A stretch of 46,430 nucleotides of DNA. It comes from a bacterium. Lineage in GTDB: Bacteria; Cyanobacteriota; Vampirovibrionia; Obscuribacterales; Obscuribacteraceae. A program made the translations under genes and the position numbers. Shown piece after piece: positions 1-10,455 of this stretch (position 1 is its first letter; every line of letters starts with the position of its first letter). Under the pieces are notes generated by a model, which did no database searches, was not told where the DNA came from, and saw nothing but the letters and a program-made list of their open reading frames with translations. The stretch spans positions 1 to 46,430 of the forward strand of contig WGMS01000016.1 in assembly GCA_016124935.1 (NCBI GenBank). Direction: 5' to 3'.

Positions 1-148
1 AGCGAGAGTTTTTTCACCACTTAATATCGTATTAGATACCACTCTTAAAATTCGGCGTCATCTCGTCAAATCTATCGGCCGAATCGATTTTCCTTAGCCG
101 GCCCTGACAACCAGCAGATTAAATGGACAGGCTCCTAGGGCGCAGTCT

Positions 149-1807
149 TCAATCCAGCCCGCCTGAGCTGCTGATTTTGGCAAGCAATATAAGTCCGAGT
201 ACGAAGCTGACCATAGAGCCAAGCGCACCAAATAAAGAATAGCCATAGACTAGAGGCGGCACCCGGCTTGCCCAGAGCATGGATGACGCCACTATCAGAG
301 CGGCGATTATAATGCCGTAGACCAGACGGTTCACCGGTCTGTCGAGACCTTTGACGTCCATTTTGATATTCAGCTGTCCCTCTTGAATGCGGGCAAGGAT
401 GGTGCCTATATCACGAGGAAAGCTGTTGAAGAGCTGTTCCCAGTATAGAAATATTCTATGGAAACGTCTTGTCAGCCTCTCCGGAGCAAGGCGCCGATGG
501 CTGCTCTTCTTTTGATAGGTTTTCAAAATCTCGGATAGATCGAAGCAGGCGTCGAGGCTCTGAGAGGTCCCTTCCAGCTGAATCAATACCATGAACATCA
601 TGCTCATTTTAGGCGGCAAAACCAGCCCATGTAATCGAATGATCTCAAAACAGCCGTTTATCACCGCCTTCATATCCAGTTGATTGACACTCTTGCCCAG
701 CGCCTCATGGATGAGATTGCCGACATCGGCTCGTACAGACTCTCTATTTAGGCCAGGCGGTGCGGCACAGATGCGCATCAACTCGTCGGTGAGCAATAGA
801 GTGTCACCGGATGCGAAGGCATAGGTCAACTCTTCGAAATCTTCCTGGGTCTTCTCGTCAATTCTCTCGACCTTGCCGAAATCTAATAACCCTATTCTCT
901 GACCCGGCAGTACAAAGATGTTTCCCGGATGGGGATCGGCATGATAAATGCGATCGCGAAAGATCATATCGAGAAAAACGGTGGCACCGTGGGTGGCGAC
1001 ATGCCTGGTGTCGACTCCGTCAAATTCCATGCGCTCAGAATTGACGATGCTGTAACCTTGCAACCTTTCCATGGTCAAAACAGTGCGACCGGAGAGTTCC
1101 GGATAAGATACCGGAATATGCAAAAACGGATCGTCCTCGAAATTTGCTCTTACAGTCTCCATATTCGAAAGCTCTATCCTAAAATCCAGCTCTCGCATTA
1201 GAGTAAACTCGAATAATCTAGAAAGAGCAGAAGGATTGAAGCGCTTCAGTTGCTCGCTGTGTTCTTCTGCGATGCCGGCCAGGATCTTCAAGAATTTCAA
1301 ATCTTCCCGCACCATCGCTTCGATGCCGGCATGCTGGATTTTAACCACCACTTCGCGACCATTGGGCAGGGTGGCAAAATGGACCTGGGCGATAGAGCCG
1401 GATCTAAAAGCCTCGGGATCGAAGCTGGCGAAAAACTGCTCTACCGGTCCGCCAAGCTGTGCCTCCAGCGTCCTCCGGGCTACCTCGGGAGCGTCAGCCG
1501 GAGTGCTTGCCTGAAGACTGGCCAACTCATCGGCCAGTTTCGGTCCCACTATGTCGGCCCGGGTGCTGAGAAGCTGACCGAACTTTATATAAGTGGTACC
1601 AAGCTCGGTGATTGCCATTCTCACTCTCTGCTCGGGAGACAGATCCGATAGATTCTCGCCGGCCGGACCTACTAGTTTTTCTTGAACAAAATCAGGGGTA
1701 TTCGCATCGGTGCGGATCCAATCGGCAAGACCGTATCTTGCCAGGATGCCAATCATCTGATTGATTCTGTTTAGACTATCGTTGCGAACTAAAGATGATA
1801 AATTCAT
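149..1807 (-). CDS. UbiB/AarF (ABC1/ADCK) family atypical kinase
   Basis: Predicted 552-aa member of the UbiB/ABC1 protein-kinase-like family, whose members support ubiquinone or other prenyl-lipid synthesis at the membrane. Seen in the sequence (numbering from the ATG at 1807): the family KxGQ motif (KFGQ, about 75-78), a nucleotide-loop motif SGSIAQVH (about 136-143), a VVVKIQH lysine near 156, ELDF near 206, the catalytic HADPHPGN motif (289-296) and the LLDFG metal-binding motif (about 307-311). Two hydrophobic C-terminal helices (roughly 495-545) fit the family's membrane anchor. The ATG is preceded by GGAG eight bases upstream. An in-frame TTG at 1834 would add nine residues but has no ribosome binding site. 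The usual alanine-rich loop is replaced by Ser-Gly-Ser. The lipid substrate cannot be told from sequence. Confidence 0.9.
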   Translation of the reverse strand: MNLSSLVRNDSLNRINQMIGILARYGLADWIRTDANTPDFVQEKLVGPAGENLSDLSPEQRVRMAITELGTTYIKFGQLLSTRADIVGPKLADELASLQASTPADAPEVARRTLEAQLGGPVEQFFASFDPEAFRSGSIAQVHFATLPNGREVVVKIQHAGIEAMVREDLKFLKILAGIAEEHSEQLKRFNPSALSRLFEFTLMRELDFRIELSNMETVRANFEDDPFLHIPVSYPELSGRTVLTMERLQGYSIVNSERMEFDGVDTRHVATHGATVFLDMIFRDRIYHADPHPGNIFVLPGQRIGLLDFGKVERIDEKTQEDFEELTYAFASGDTLLLTDELMRICAAPPGLNRESVRADVGNLIHEALGKSVNQLDMKAVINGCFEIIRLHGLVLPPKMSMMFMVLIQLEGTSQSLDACFDLSEILKTYQKKSSHRRLAPERLTRRFHRIFLYWEQLFNSFPRDIGTILARIQEGQLNIKMDVKGLDRPVNRLVYGIIIAALIVASSMLWASRVPPLVYGYSLFGALGSMVSFVLGLILLAKISSSGGLD

Positions 1808-1967
1808 ATTCCGTGCTCCAGATTTCAGGTCCAAAAGCTTGGCAATCGCTTTGCTTCGCCCTTTTAAGCAATTAGCACAATCAGGGTCGAATTATGCCCG
1901 CCCCTACTAAAATGAGCCGGACTATCGTTGAACTGCCGTAACTCTTGAATAGTCGGCTTGAGAGACC

Positions 1968-2684
1968 ATGAAAAGACCGCAAACTTCAATTACAGCCCTG
2001 CTCACAGGAGCATTAATGCTCCAGCTTGCCTGCCCCCTTTCGGCAGCGGCCTATTACGAAGATTATCTTCCCGGGCATCTAATAGGAAAGCTTTCTATGA
2101 CCCCGCAAAGAACTATAGAAGAGAGCTTCGGCGGCAAATGGCAACGGGAAGTTATGCCTGGTGTCACCGCCAGTGTCATAGAAGGACAGTTCGTGTTAAA
2201 AGGAAAAGACCGAGCCGGCGTTGCCTGGACATTAGAAGACCCGGAAGACAGAGGGCTTGGCGGCTCCTGTTTTGCCGCCGATGTGGACGGCAACGGCGAA
2301 GAGGATCTTATCTTCTGGTTTGCAACCGGCTCTTGTGGACTGCCTTTCTCGGTGGTCGCTATCTATTTCTTCGACAAAGCCGGTCGTGCTCATAGAGAAG
2401 AAGCGGTCAGCCGCTTTACGCTATCCGATTCGAAGCAGCCGGGCAAAGGAGGGGTCCTGGATCTTGTCCTTGCCGAAGATAGAAAGTCTTCAATGCTCCT
2501 TATTCAAGATCTTACCTACGGCAAAGTAAAAGGTGTCGACCACAGCTACTGGCGCTGGTCTATTTTAAAAGCCGAAGACTGTAAACTAAAAGAAGTGAAA
2601 TCCGCTTTCGGCAGAAGCTTTCCCTGTTCGGTCTGGTTCACGAAAAGACCCAATCACAAGACCTCCAAATCTACCGGTCTTTGA
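1968..2684 (+). CDS. Secreted protein with a DxDxN calcium-loop-like motif, unknown function
   Basis: 238-aa protein with a clear signal peptide: a basic start, a hydrophobic core at about residues 8-22 and a likely cleavage after SAAA near residue 28. The mature part contains D-V-D-G-N-G-E-E-D at 105-113. This has the spacing of EF-hand-like or FG-GAP-type calcium loops (DxDxNxxxD), followed by a hydrophobic beta strand. No enzyme family is recognised. The gene is divergent from the UbiB-like gene and convergent with the PDZ-TPR gene, overlapping its 3' end by 14 bp. The Shine-Dalgarno sequence is weak, so the start is chosen because it yields the signal peptide. Calcium binding is inference. 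Confidence 0.75.
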   Translation: MKRPQTSITALLTGALMLQLACPLSAAAYYEDYLPGHLIGKLSMTPQRTIEESFGGKWQREVMPGVTASVIEGQFVLKGKDRAGVAWTLEDPEDRGLGGSCFAADVDGNGEEDLIFWFATGSCGLPFSVVAIYFFDKAGRAHREEAVSRFTLSDSKQPGKGGVLDLVLAEDRKSSMLLIQDLTYGKVKGVDHSYWRWSILKAEDCKLKEVKSAFGRSFPCSVWFTKRPNHKTSKSTGL

Positions 2685-3329
2685 CATTTATCCAGGTTCG
2701 CTCGGCCTCTTTATAGATTTTGCCCCGGATTATATTAACTTCGAGCGGTTTGTCGGCGCGCAAAAGCTTGAGCGAAACCGAAGATCCAAGCGGACCGATT
2801 ATAAGCTTCGCTATTGCGTCTTGAGAGAAGCCCTCTACTTGTAAGCCGTCCACTGCTACTATTCGGTCATTCTGCCTGACACCGGCACGGGCGGCCGGAC
2901 TGCCTTCGAAAACTCTCTGCACAACACCGGTATTGGTGAATTTCAAGCCGACAAATCCATCCTCTTTATTCACCGTTTTCGATTCGGTCAGTATGATCCC
3001 AATCAACTTAGAGCAATAAGTTCCCATCGCTGACTGAGGCTGTTTAACAGAGACCGCTTTCAAATGGGGATAAGCTTCTTGCCTGCGATTTTTGCGATAG
3101 AGAGAAAGAGCTAGATAATACCGTGCCACCATATCGTCAGGATGCAGAGCTACGTGTTTCGTCATCTTCTCTATGGTCTCATCCAGCTTGCCTTCGTTAT
3201 AGAGCCTTTTGCCGACCTCGGCACCCTGGCTCAAAGTCTCTGCCGGAGCAGCCAGAGGCAAGCCGGAAAGAACCGAAGTCGCCACCAAGAGGACCAAGAA
3301 TTCTCTAACAAATAATCGGCTATTAGATC

Positions 3330-3333
<4 letters not shown>
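2671..3333 (-). CDS. Secreted TPR-PDZ domain protein
   Basis: 220-aa protein with an N-terminal signal or anchor segment (about residues 8-31, ending LAAPAE). One or two TPR-like helical repeats follow (about 36-105, with YNEGKLDETIEKM and ARYYLALSLYRKN). A PDZ domain occupies about 125-205 and is recognised from the VGLKF carboxylate-loop region, the EGSPAARAGV stretch and the DRIVAVDG strand. PDZ domains of this type bind protein C-termini in envelope quality control, but no protease domain is present, so an adaptor role is inference. Its ATG overlaps the stop codon of the upstream AraC-type gene in an ATGA arrangement, so the two are probably translationally coupled. Confidence 0.85.
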
Positions 3334-5397
<2,064 letters not shown>

Positions 5398-5422
5398 AGA
5401 TTATTTTTTAAAGGAGACAATC

Positions 5423-6481
5423 ATGATCAAGACCGCATTGAAAACCAAAGCCTTCGCCGCCGCCGCTCCGGGTGAGCCCCTGAAAGAAATAGAAATAGAT
5501 CGCCGGGAGCCCGGCGCCACCGATGTTCTCATCGACATAAAATATTGTGGAGTCTGTCACTCGGATGTGCACCAGGTTCATGACGACTGGGGTCGGGCGA
5601 TATTCCCGATGGTGCCTGGTCATGAGATAACCGGCATTGTATCGAAGGTCGGAGAGCAGGTAAAAAAATACAAAGTCGGCGACCGGGTCGGTGTCGGCTG
5701 CATGGTCGACTCTTGCAAAGAATGCACCTCTTGCAAGGACGGACTAGAACAATACTGCGAAAACCGCATGGTCCTGACCTATAACGATATCGAACTTGAT
5801 AACGAGACCCCGACCCGGGGCGGATACTCAAAACAGATTACTGTAGACGAGCGTTTCGTGGCTCGCATTCCGGACGGACTGCCCCTGGACAAAGCTGCTC
5901 CGCTTCTTTGTGCCGGTATCACCACTTTCTCACCCCTGATGCACTGGGGCGCCGGCCCGGGTAAAGCAGTGGCTGTGGTAGGTCTGGGCGGACTGGGACA
6001 TATGGCGGTCAAACTGGCTAACGCCATGGGGGCCGATGTCACCGTCATCAGTCGCAGTCTGGCCAAAAAAGACGATGCACTGTCCATGGGGGCAACCGAC
6101 TATCTGGCCACCGCCGAAGCCGATCATCTAGAGAAAGGCAAAAACCGCTTCGATCTGATAATCAACACGGTCTCCTCGGCAGCAGACATGAACATGTACA
6201 TGGCTATGTTGAGACGGGACGGTGTCATGGTCCTGGTCGGCGCTCCCAGTGAGGCACTACCGGTGCATCCATTTAGTTTGATTCCCAAAAGGCTGTCTCT
6301 AGCCGGCTCTACTATAGGTGGCATGAAAGAGACCCAGGAGATGTTAGATTTCTGCGGCAAGCACGATATCGGCGCAGATATTGAAGTTATCCCGATGGAT
6401 AAAATCAACGAATCCTTCGAAAGACTTCTAAAGAGTGATGTTCGCTATCGCTTCGTCATAGATATCGAGTCTATGAAATAA
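5423..6481 (+). CDS. Zinc-dependent alcohol dehydrogenase, NADP-type (YahK/CAD-like)
   Basis: 352-aa medium-chain dehydrogenase. Catalytic zinc ligands are Cys42 (YCGVCHSD), His67 with Glu68 (PGHE) and Cys163. The four structural-zinc cysteines are at 98, 101, 104 and 112. The Rossmann motif GLGGLG lies at 187-192, and the following ISRS segment lacks the acidic residue typical of NAD preference, which fits NADP use as in cinnamyl-alcohol and YahK-type aldehyde reductases. A ribosome binding site AAGGAGA precedes the ATG. It forms a two-gene unit with the aldo/keto reductase, both probably under the YqhC-like regulator. Aldehyde reduction in the cytoplasm is the likely role; the physiological substrate is inference. 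Confidence 0.94.
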   Translation: MIKTALKTKAFAAAAPGEPLKEIEIDRREPGATDVLIDIKYCGVCHSDVHQVHDDWGRAIFPMVPGHEITGIVSKVGEQVKKYKVGDRVGVGCMVDSCKECTSCKDGLEQYCENRMVLTYNDIELDNETPTRGGYSKQITVDERFVARIPDGLPLDKAAPLLCAGITTFSPLMHWGAGPGKAVAVVGLGGLGHMAVKLANAMGADVTVISRSLAKKDDALSMGATDYLATAEADHLEKGKNRFDLIINTVSSAADMNMYMAMLRRDGVMVLVGAPSEALPVHPFSLIPKRLSLAGSTIGGMKETQEMLDFCGKHDIGADIEVIPMDKINESFERLLKSDVRYRFVIDIESMK

Positions 6482-6484
6482 AGC

Positions 6485-6520
6485 GAACTAGAACTAGAAC
6501 TAGAATTAGAATTAGAATTA
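6485..6520. repeat. Tandem hexamer repeat, 3 x GAACTA then 3 x GAATTA
   Basis: Six consecutive hexamers lie immediately after the alcohol dehydrogenase stop codon: three GAACTA copies followed by three GAATTA copies. The repeat sits between two convergent genes and next to a long hairpin, so it is non-coding. Copy number may vary by replication slippage. Confidence 0.95.
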
Positions 6521-6523
6521 GGC

Positions 6524-6564
6524 TGTGCTCAGGCTTTACAAGAAGTTTCTTCAGCCTGGGCACA
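6524..6564. terminator. Long hairpin between convergent genes, probable bidirectional terminator
   Basis: TGTGCTCAGGCT (6524-6535) pairs with AGCCTGGGCACA (6553-6564) over 12 positions, with one T/C difference that can form a G-U pair on one strand. A small AGAA/TTCT helix lies in the loop. It spans the stop codon of the VOC gene. No strong T-tract follows, so intrinsic termination is plausible but not certain. Confidence 0.5.
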
Positions 6565-7029
6565 TCCCTGTTTCATCTTCTCCATCATCTCTTCTGGACT
6601 GAGATCGACGGTATGGGTGGCGATGCTCCAGGGCTGACCAAAGGGGTCTACCAGTCTGCCGTATCTATCTCCCCAGAACATATCGCCAGGAGGCATCACC
6701 GCTTCGGCACCGGCATCGACGGCCTTTTTATAGGCTGCGTCCACATCTTCTACATAAATATGCATGGTGGCATGGGCGTTCTCCAGGGATTTTGGACTCC
6801 TGCCGCAATCGTGTTCGGGAAACTCGTCGCAGAGCATAAGCAGAGAATCCCCGATACGAAGACAGGCATGCATCAAGCGGCCGTCAGGCATGGGCATGCG
6901 ATTGACCTCTTCGGCACCAAAAGCCTTTTTATAGAACTCAATCGCCCTGGCCGCATCTTTGATAATAAGATGGGGAGTGACGGTGCCGAATCCTTCCGGA
7001 ATCGGTTTTACTTTTGTATTGTTAGACAT
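6529..7029 (-). CDS. PhnB-like VOC (glyoxalase/bleomycin-resistance fold) protein
   Basis: 166-aa protein of the vicinal-oxygen-chelate superfamily, PhnB-like branch. The opening TPHLIIKDAARAIEFYKKAFGAEE, the middle MHIYVEDVDAAYKKAVDAGAEAV and the closing WGDRYGRLVDPFGQPWSIATH are all typical. The ATG has GGAG six bases upstream. It is the last gene of a minus-strand run downstream of three DGPF/YCII genes and an ECF42-like sigma factor. Proteins of this kind occur beside ECF42 loci, so it probably belongs to that regulon. The biochemical function of PhnB-like proteins is generally unknown, so none is assigned. Confidence 0.9.
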   Translation of the reverse strand: MSNNTKVKPIPEGFGTVTPHLIIKDAARAIEFYKKAFGAEEVNRMPMPDGRLMHACLRIGDSLLMLCDEFPEHDCGRSPKSLENAHATMHIYVEDVDAAYKKAVDAGAEAVMPPGDMFWGDRYGRLVDPFGQPWSIATHTVDLSPEEMMEKMKQGCAQAEETSCKA

Positions 7030-7068
7030 TGTTAGCTCCTTAGATCAACTGTGGTGTCATTAAAAAAA

Positions 7069-7497
7069 CTATTGAGCCAGCTTCGTCGCTTGCTCGCGAA
7101 TCCTGTCCTCTTGCTCACGGAGCTCCGGTGTCATCGCTTCACCAAAGTCTTCCATTTCAAAGAACTGGCGGATCTCGATCTCGCTGTCATCGGCATGGGG
7201 ATTCGGACAGCGTTTTACCCATTCGAGAGCTTCCTGCATATCCTTGACCTGCCAGATCCAGAAACCGGCGACAAGCTCTTTGGTCTCGGCAAAAGGTCCG
7301 TCGATGACGGTTCTTTTCTCTCCGGAAAAGCGCACACGAATACCCTTAGAACTTGGTTGCAGACCCTCGCCGCTTAGCAGAATACCTGCTTTGACAAGCT
7401 CTTCGTTGAAATTGCCCATGGCGGTGAGCAACTCGTTAGAAGGCATCACACCGGCTTCAGAAGCAGGGGACGCTTTGACGATAACCATCACTTTCAT
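7069..7497 (-). CDS. DGPF/YCII-domain protein (copy 3 of 3)
   Basis: 142-aa YCII-related protein with the signature DGPF in RTVIDGPFAETKEL (about residues 64-80), followed by the GFWIWQVKDMQEAL helix-strand of the fold. YCII domains form dimeric alpha/beta barrels of unknown enzymatic role. An AAGGAG ribosome binding site precedes the ATG. It is the most divergent of the three copies, starting MKVMVIVKASPASEAG rather than with the MKYMLLVY-type N-terminus. The short gaps to its neighbours (26 and 39 bp) indicate one operon. Confidence 0.9.
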   Translation of the reverse strand: MKVMVIVKASPASEAGVMPSNELLTAMGNFNEELVKAGILLSGEGLQPSSKGIRVRFSGEKRTVIDGPFAETKELVAGFWIWQVKDMQEALEWVKRCPNPHADDSEIEIRQFFEMEDFGEAMTPELREQEDRIREQATKLAQ

Positions 7498-7523
7498 ATC
7501 ATTCTCCTTATAAGTAGACTTTT

Positions 7524-7877
7524 TTAAACCGGTAATTCAACAAGGTTCTCTATCGGTCGAATCTCTATGGTGCCTTTTTTAGCCGGCGGAATACGACTGG
7601 CAATCTCTATGGCTTCATCGAGATTTTCCACATCGATGATGTAATAGCCACCGAGCTGCTCGGTGGTTTCGGCAAAGGGACCATCGGTAATAGAACGCTT
7701 GCCGTCGCGTATACGAAGACTGGTGGCAGCGGTCACCGAATGCAATGGCGAGGCATCTACATATTGACCTCGCTCAGCCAGTTCATGACAGAGCCTGGCA
7801 GAGTCCTTCATACATTGATTTCGCTCGTCCTCGGTCCAGGCTTTTTCCTCGCTATAGACCAGTAGCATATACTTCAC
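7524..7877 (-). CDS. DGPF/YCII-domain protein (copy 2 of 3)
   Basis: 117-aa YCII-related protein, the most canonical of the three copies. It has an MKYMLLVYSEEKAW start, the DGPF motif in RSITDGPFAETTEQLGGYY, and the ENLDEAIEIASRIP helix followed by the IEIRPI strand. Translation starts at a GTG with AAGGAG seven bases upstream; the next methionine (residue 4) lacks a suitably spaced site. It lies between the two other DGPF genes in the sigma-factor operon. No catalytic function is established for the family. Confidence 0.92.
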   Translation of the reverse strand: MKYMLLVYSEEKAWTEDERNQCMKDSARLCHELAERGQYVDASPLHSVTAATSLRIRDGKRSITDGPFAETTEQLGGYYIIDVENLDEAIEIASRIPPAKKGTIEIRPIENLVELPV

Positions 7878-7920
7878 GAACTTACTCCTTATTGCTAAAT
7901 ATCTCTGGCGGGGCCCGGTC

Positions 7921-8316
7921 TCAACTCCAGGGCATCTCCATGCCGGTCTTCTCTTTGAACAACTTGCCGACTTCTAAATTAGCCGGTCGAATCTCGAACC
8001 GCCCCATTTTGACCCCGGGATGCTTAGACATCAAAGTGATAGCATGGTTCAGGTCCCGCGCTTCTAGAATGAGGATGCCACCAAGCTGCTCTTTGGTCTC
8101 CACAAAGGGCCCATCGGTGACCGAGACCTCGCCCCCCTTAACAGACAGGCTGACACCGTGTTCGGCGAACATCAGAGCCTGACCGCCTACAAAATGACCC
8201 GACTCAAATAGTTCTTTGTCATAGGCGAAGCACTTGTCCATAAAAGCGCCGACTGCCTCTGGCGACAACTTTTCGAAATTCTCGGTATCTGCGTAGCCAA
8301 GACATATGAATCTCAT
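7921..8316 (-). CDS. DGPF/YCII-domain protein (copy 1 of 3, promoter-proximal)
   Basis: 131-aa YCII-related protein beginning MRFICLGYADTENFEKLS, with DGPF in EVSVTDGPFVETKEQLGG and an IEIRP-like strand near the C-terminus (FEIRPANLEV). The ATG has AAGGAG five bases upstream. It is the first gene after the sigma factor. The 100-bp gap between them contains a TGTCGA-N17-CGA pattern that fits an ECF42 promoter, so this gene and those after it are probably direct targets. Confidence 0.92.
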   Translation of the reverse strand: MRFICLGYADTENFEKLSPEAVGAFMDKCFAYDKELFESGHFVGGQALMFAEHGVSLSVKGGEVSVTDGPFVETKEQLGGILILEARDLNHAITLMSKHPGVKMGRFEIRPANLEVGKLFKEKTGMEMPWS

Positions 8317-8364
8317 GATCTCTCCTTCTATATAAAGAACCGATTTTGACCGTTCACTAACTGG

Positions 8365-8390
8365 TCGAACGAAAACCGCCAGAATCGACA
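8365..8390 (-). promoter_or_regulatory. Candidate ECF42-dependent promoter upstream of the DGPF genes
   Basis: On the minus strand TGTCGA (complement of 8385-8390) is followed after 17 bases by CGA (complement of 8365-8367), about 50 bp before the first DGPF start codon. As I recall from published work on Streptomyces ECF42 factors, TGTCGA (-35) and CGA or CGTC-like (-10) form the recognition signature. The match, its position and its orientation are seen; functional use is inference. Confidence 0.5.
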
Positions 8391-8416
8391 GAAATATCCA
8401 GGAGAATTATGAGATT

Positions 8417-9685
8417 TTATTCAGACATCTCTTTCAGTCGTCTTTCAAGAAAACGACGCTCCGGCTCCTGCCTGGCCAGCGTCAGCGCCTCTTTATACGC
8501 AGCCGCCGCCTCTTCGCGCTTGCCAAGACGTCTCAACATATCCGCCCTGGCAGCATGGCTCAGATGATACTCGCTCAGTTCACCGGAAGATAGCAATTCT
8601 TCGATTAAATCGAGCCCGCTCTCGGGACCGTCCCTCATGCTAATGGCAACGGCTCGATTCAATGCCACCACCGAAGAAGGCTGCGCCCGGAGCAACAGAT
8701 CATAAAGAGCGACTATACTGCCCCACTCTGTATCAGCCGCCGTTTTCGCCCGGGCATGCACCGCCGAGATAGCCGCCTGTATAGAATAGACCCCGATCTC
8801 GCCGCCGGCATAAACCGCCTCTACCAGAGCGCTGCCTTCTTCTATCAATTCACGCTTCCACAAACTGCGATCTTGATCTTCCAGCAGAATCAAATCGCCA
8901 GCGCTATCTACCCGGGCTTCCCGCCGCGATTCGTGCAAAAGCATCAAGGCAAGAAGACCGGAGACTTCGGGATCTTTCAAGATTTCGTTTAGCATGCGAC
9001 CCAGATGAATAGCCTTAGAAGAGAGATCGACCCTAACTGCCTCAGCTCCAGATGAAGCAGAATATCCTTCGTTGAAAACCAGATAAATTACCGCCAAAAC
9101 CGAATCGAGCCTTTCTGGTAGATCATCTTTAGAAGGGACAATATATGGAATTCTGGTGTCACGAATTTTTGCCTTGGCGCTTACTATGCGCTGGGCGATG
9201 GTGCCCGCAGAGGTAAGAAATGCGCTGGCAATCTCTTCGGTGGTCAGACCGCAAATTTCTCTTAGCGTCAGCGCCACTCTGGCGTCGGAAGCCAGCGCCG
9301 GGTGACAACAGGTGAAGACCAATCTCAACAAATCATCGTTGAAGGTCTCGTCGTCATAGCCTTCGATATTCTCCTCGAAACTCTCATAACTCGCTTCCAG
9401 CTCTTGCGCCATCACCGCTACTTTCTTGTCGAAGCGGATGCGACGACGGATGCTGTCAATCGCTTTAAATCTTCCGGTAGAGACTAACCATGCCCTGGGA
9501 TTCTTCGGCACTCCGTCTTTTTGCCAGCTCTCCAAAGCCGCGCTGAAAGCCTCTTGCATGGCTTCTTCCGCCAGCTCGAAGTCCCCCACCAATCTTACTA
9601 AAGTGGCAAAAATGCGCCGCCCTTCCCTGCGGTAGAGATCATCCACCAGGTCTTTGATATCGCCGCTATGGGCAGTGGTGCTCAC
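8417..9685 (-). CDS. ECF42-group RNA polymerase sigma factor with TPR-like C-terminal extension
   Basis: 422-aa sigma-70-family factor. Region 2 lies at about residues 12-80 (VRLVGDFELAEEAMQEAFSAAL, then WLVSTGRFKAIDSIRRR). Region 4 lies at about 115-175, with the helix-turn-helix ICGLTTEEIASAF and TIAQRIVSAKAKI. The long C-terminal extension (about 180-420) has the DUF6596-type segment VIYLVFNEGYSASSG and ends in TPR-like helices (MLRRLGKREEAAAAYKEAL). This architecture, about twice a normal ECF length, together with adjacent DGPF genes, is the hallmark of ECF42. No anti-sigma factor is nearby, as is usual in that group, so the extension may control activity. The start is a GTG and the ribosome binding site is weak. 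It lies 22 bp downstream of a TPR gene. Confidence 0.93.
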   Translation of the reverse strand: MSTTAHSGDIKDLVDDLYRREGRRIFATLVRLVGDFELAEEAMQEAFSAALESWQKDGVPKNPRAWLVSTGRFKAIDSIRRRIRFDKKVAVMAQELEASYESFEENIEGYDDETFNDDLLRLVFTCCHPALASDARVALTLREICGLTTEEIASAFLTSAGTIAQRIVSAKAKIRDTRIPYIVPSKDDLPERLDSVLAVIYLVFNEGYSASSGAEAVRVDLSSKAIHLGRMLNEILKDPEVSGLLALMLLHESRREARVDSAGDLILLEDQDRSLWKRELIEEGSALVEAVYAGGEIGVYSIQAAISAVHARAKTAADTEWGSIVALYDLLLRAQPSSVVALNRAVAISMRDGPESGLDLIEELLSSGELSEYHLSHAARADMLRRLGKREEAAAAYKEALTLARQEPERRFLERRLKEMSE

Positions 9686-9707
9686 TTTAGATAGATTGCC
9701 TCTGTCT

Positions 9708-10418
9708 TTATTGCACCTTACTCTTCATCTTTCTCAAAACCTCTCTATAGTTGGCGACCTCACGATAGATGTTGTTCTCTCTACCGGCTTTTTTCTCGAT
9801 AATGCTAAGCGCTCTATCTAAGTTGGGCTCCGCCTCGTCAAGTTGATGATTATTGATATGAAGCAGAGCCAGATTCGTTAGAGTGATGGCATAATCGATA
9901 CTATCGGCACCGACAGTTTTCTCTTCTGCCACCAGGGCTCGCTTGTAAAAAGGCTCCGCCTCTTTATAGCGCTTCTGCAAACGATAACATTGTCCGGTAT
10001 TGTCGAGTATGATCCCGAGAATACTGTCTTTGCCACCCAGATGTTTTTCGGCAACCTCCAGGGCGGCTGCATAGAGCGGCTCGGCCCGGTCGAACATGCC
10101 CCTGTTCATATAAAGCAAACCCATATTATTAAGAACCCGGGCGCGAAGATCGTAAGCGGTCTCTTTCGATGCGTCCATTTTTGCCTTCGCTTCCAGAAAA
10201 AGTTTCTCCGCTTCGGCAAACTGCCCCCGGGCGCTCAGTTGCTGAGCCTGCATATTCAAACTGCTGACATCGGCCATGGCTGTGCTCTGTCGTCGGGAGA
10301 GACTGTTATAGTTGGTAGTCAGAGGCTTATCGCCCGGCGCGGCCAGGGCGGCACCCCCGTTCAAGAGAAGGGCCGAGAGCTGGATTGTCAGCGCAGTGAA
10401 TAGTTTGTGCGATGCCAT
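9708..10418 (-). CDS. Secreted TPR protein
   Basis: 236-aa protein with a signal peptide (hydrophobic core about residues 9-26, cleavage near ALAAPG). About four TPR units of the kinesin-light-chain spacing follow, for example ARVLNNMGLLYMNRGMFDRAEPLY and DNTGQCYRLQKRYKEAEPFYKRAL. Such arrays mediate protein-protein contacts in the envelope. GAGG lies 11 bases before the ATG. The gene precedes the sigma factor by 22 bp on the same strand, so the two are probably cotranscribed, although a functional link between a secreted TPR protein and ECF42 is not established. Closely similar TPR repeats occur in other proteins of this window. Confidence 0.85.
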   Translation of the reverse strand: MASHKLFTALTIQLSALLLNGGAALAAPGDKPLTTNYNSLSRRQSTAMADVSSLNMQAQQLSARGQFAEAEKLFLEAKAKMDASKETAYDLRARVLNNMGLLYMNRGMFDRAEPLYAAALEVAEKHLGGKDSILGIILDNTGQCYRLQKRYKEAEPFYKRALVAEEKTVGADSIDYAITLTNLALLHINNHQLDEAEPNLDRALSIIEKKAGRENNIYREVANYREVLRKMKSKVQ

Positions 10419-10455
10419 TTCGGTGATGTCCTCTTAAGTTGGATTACCAGACTAT

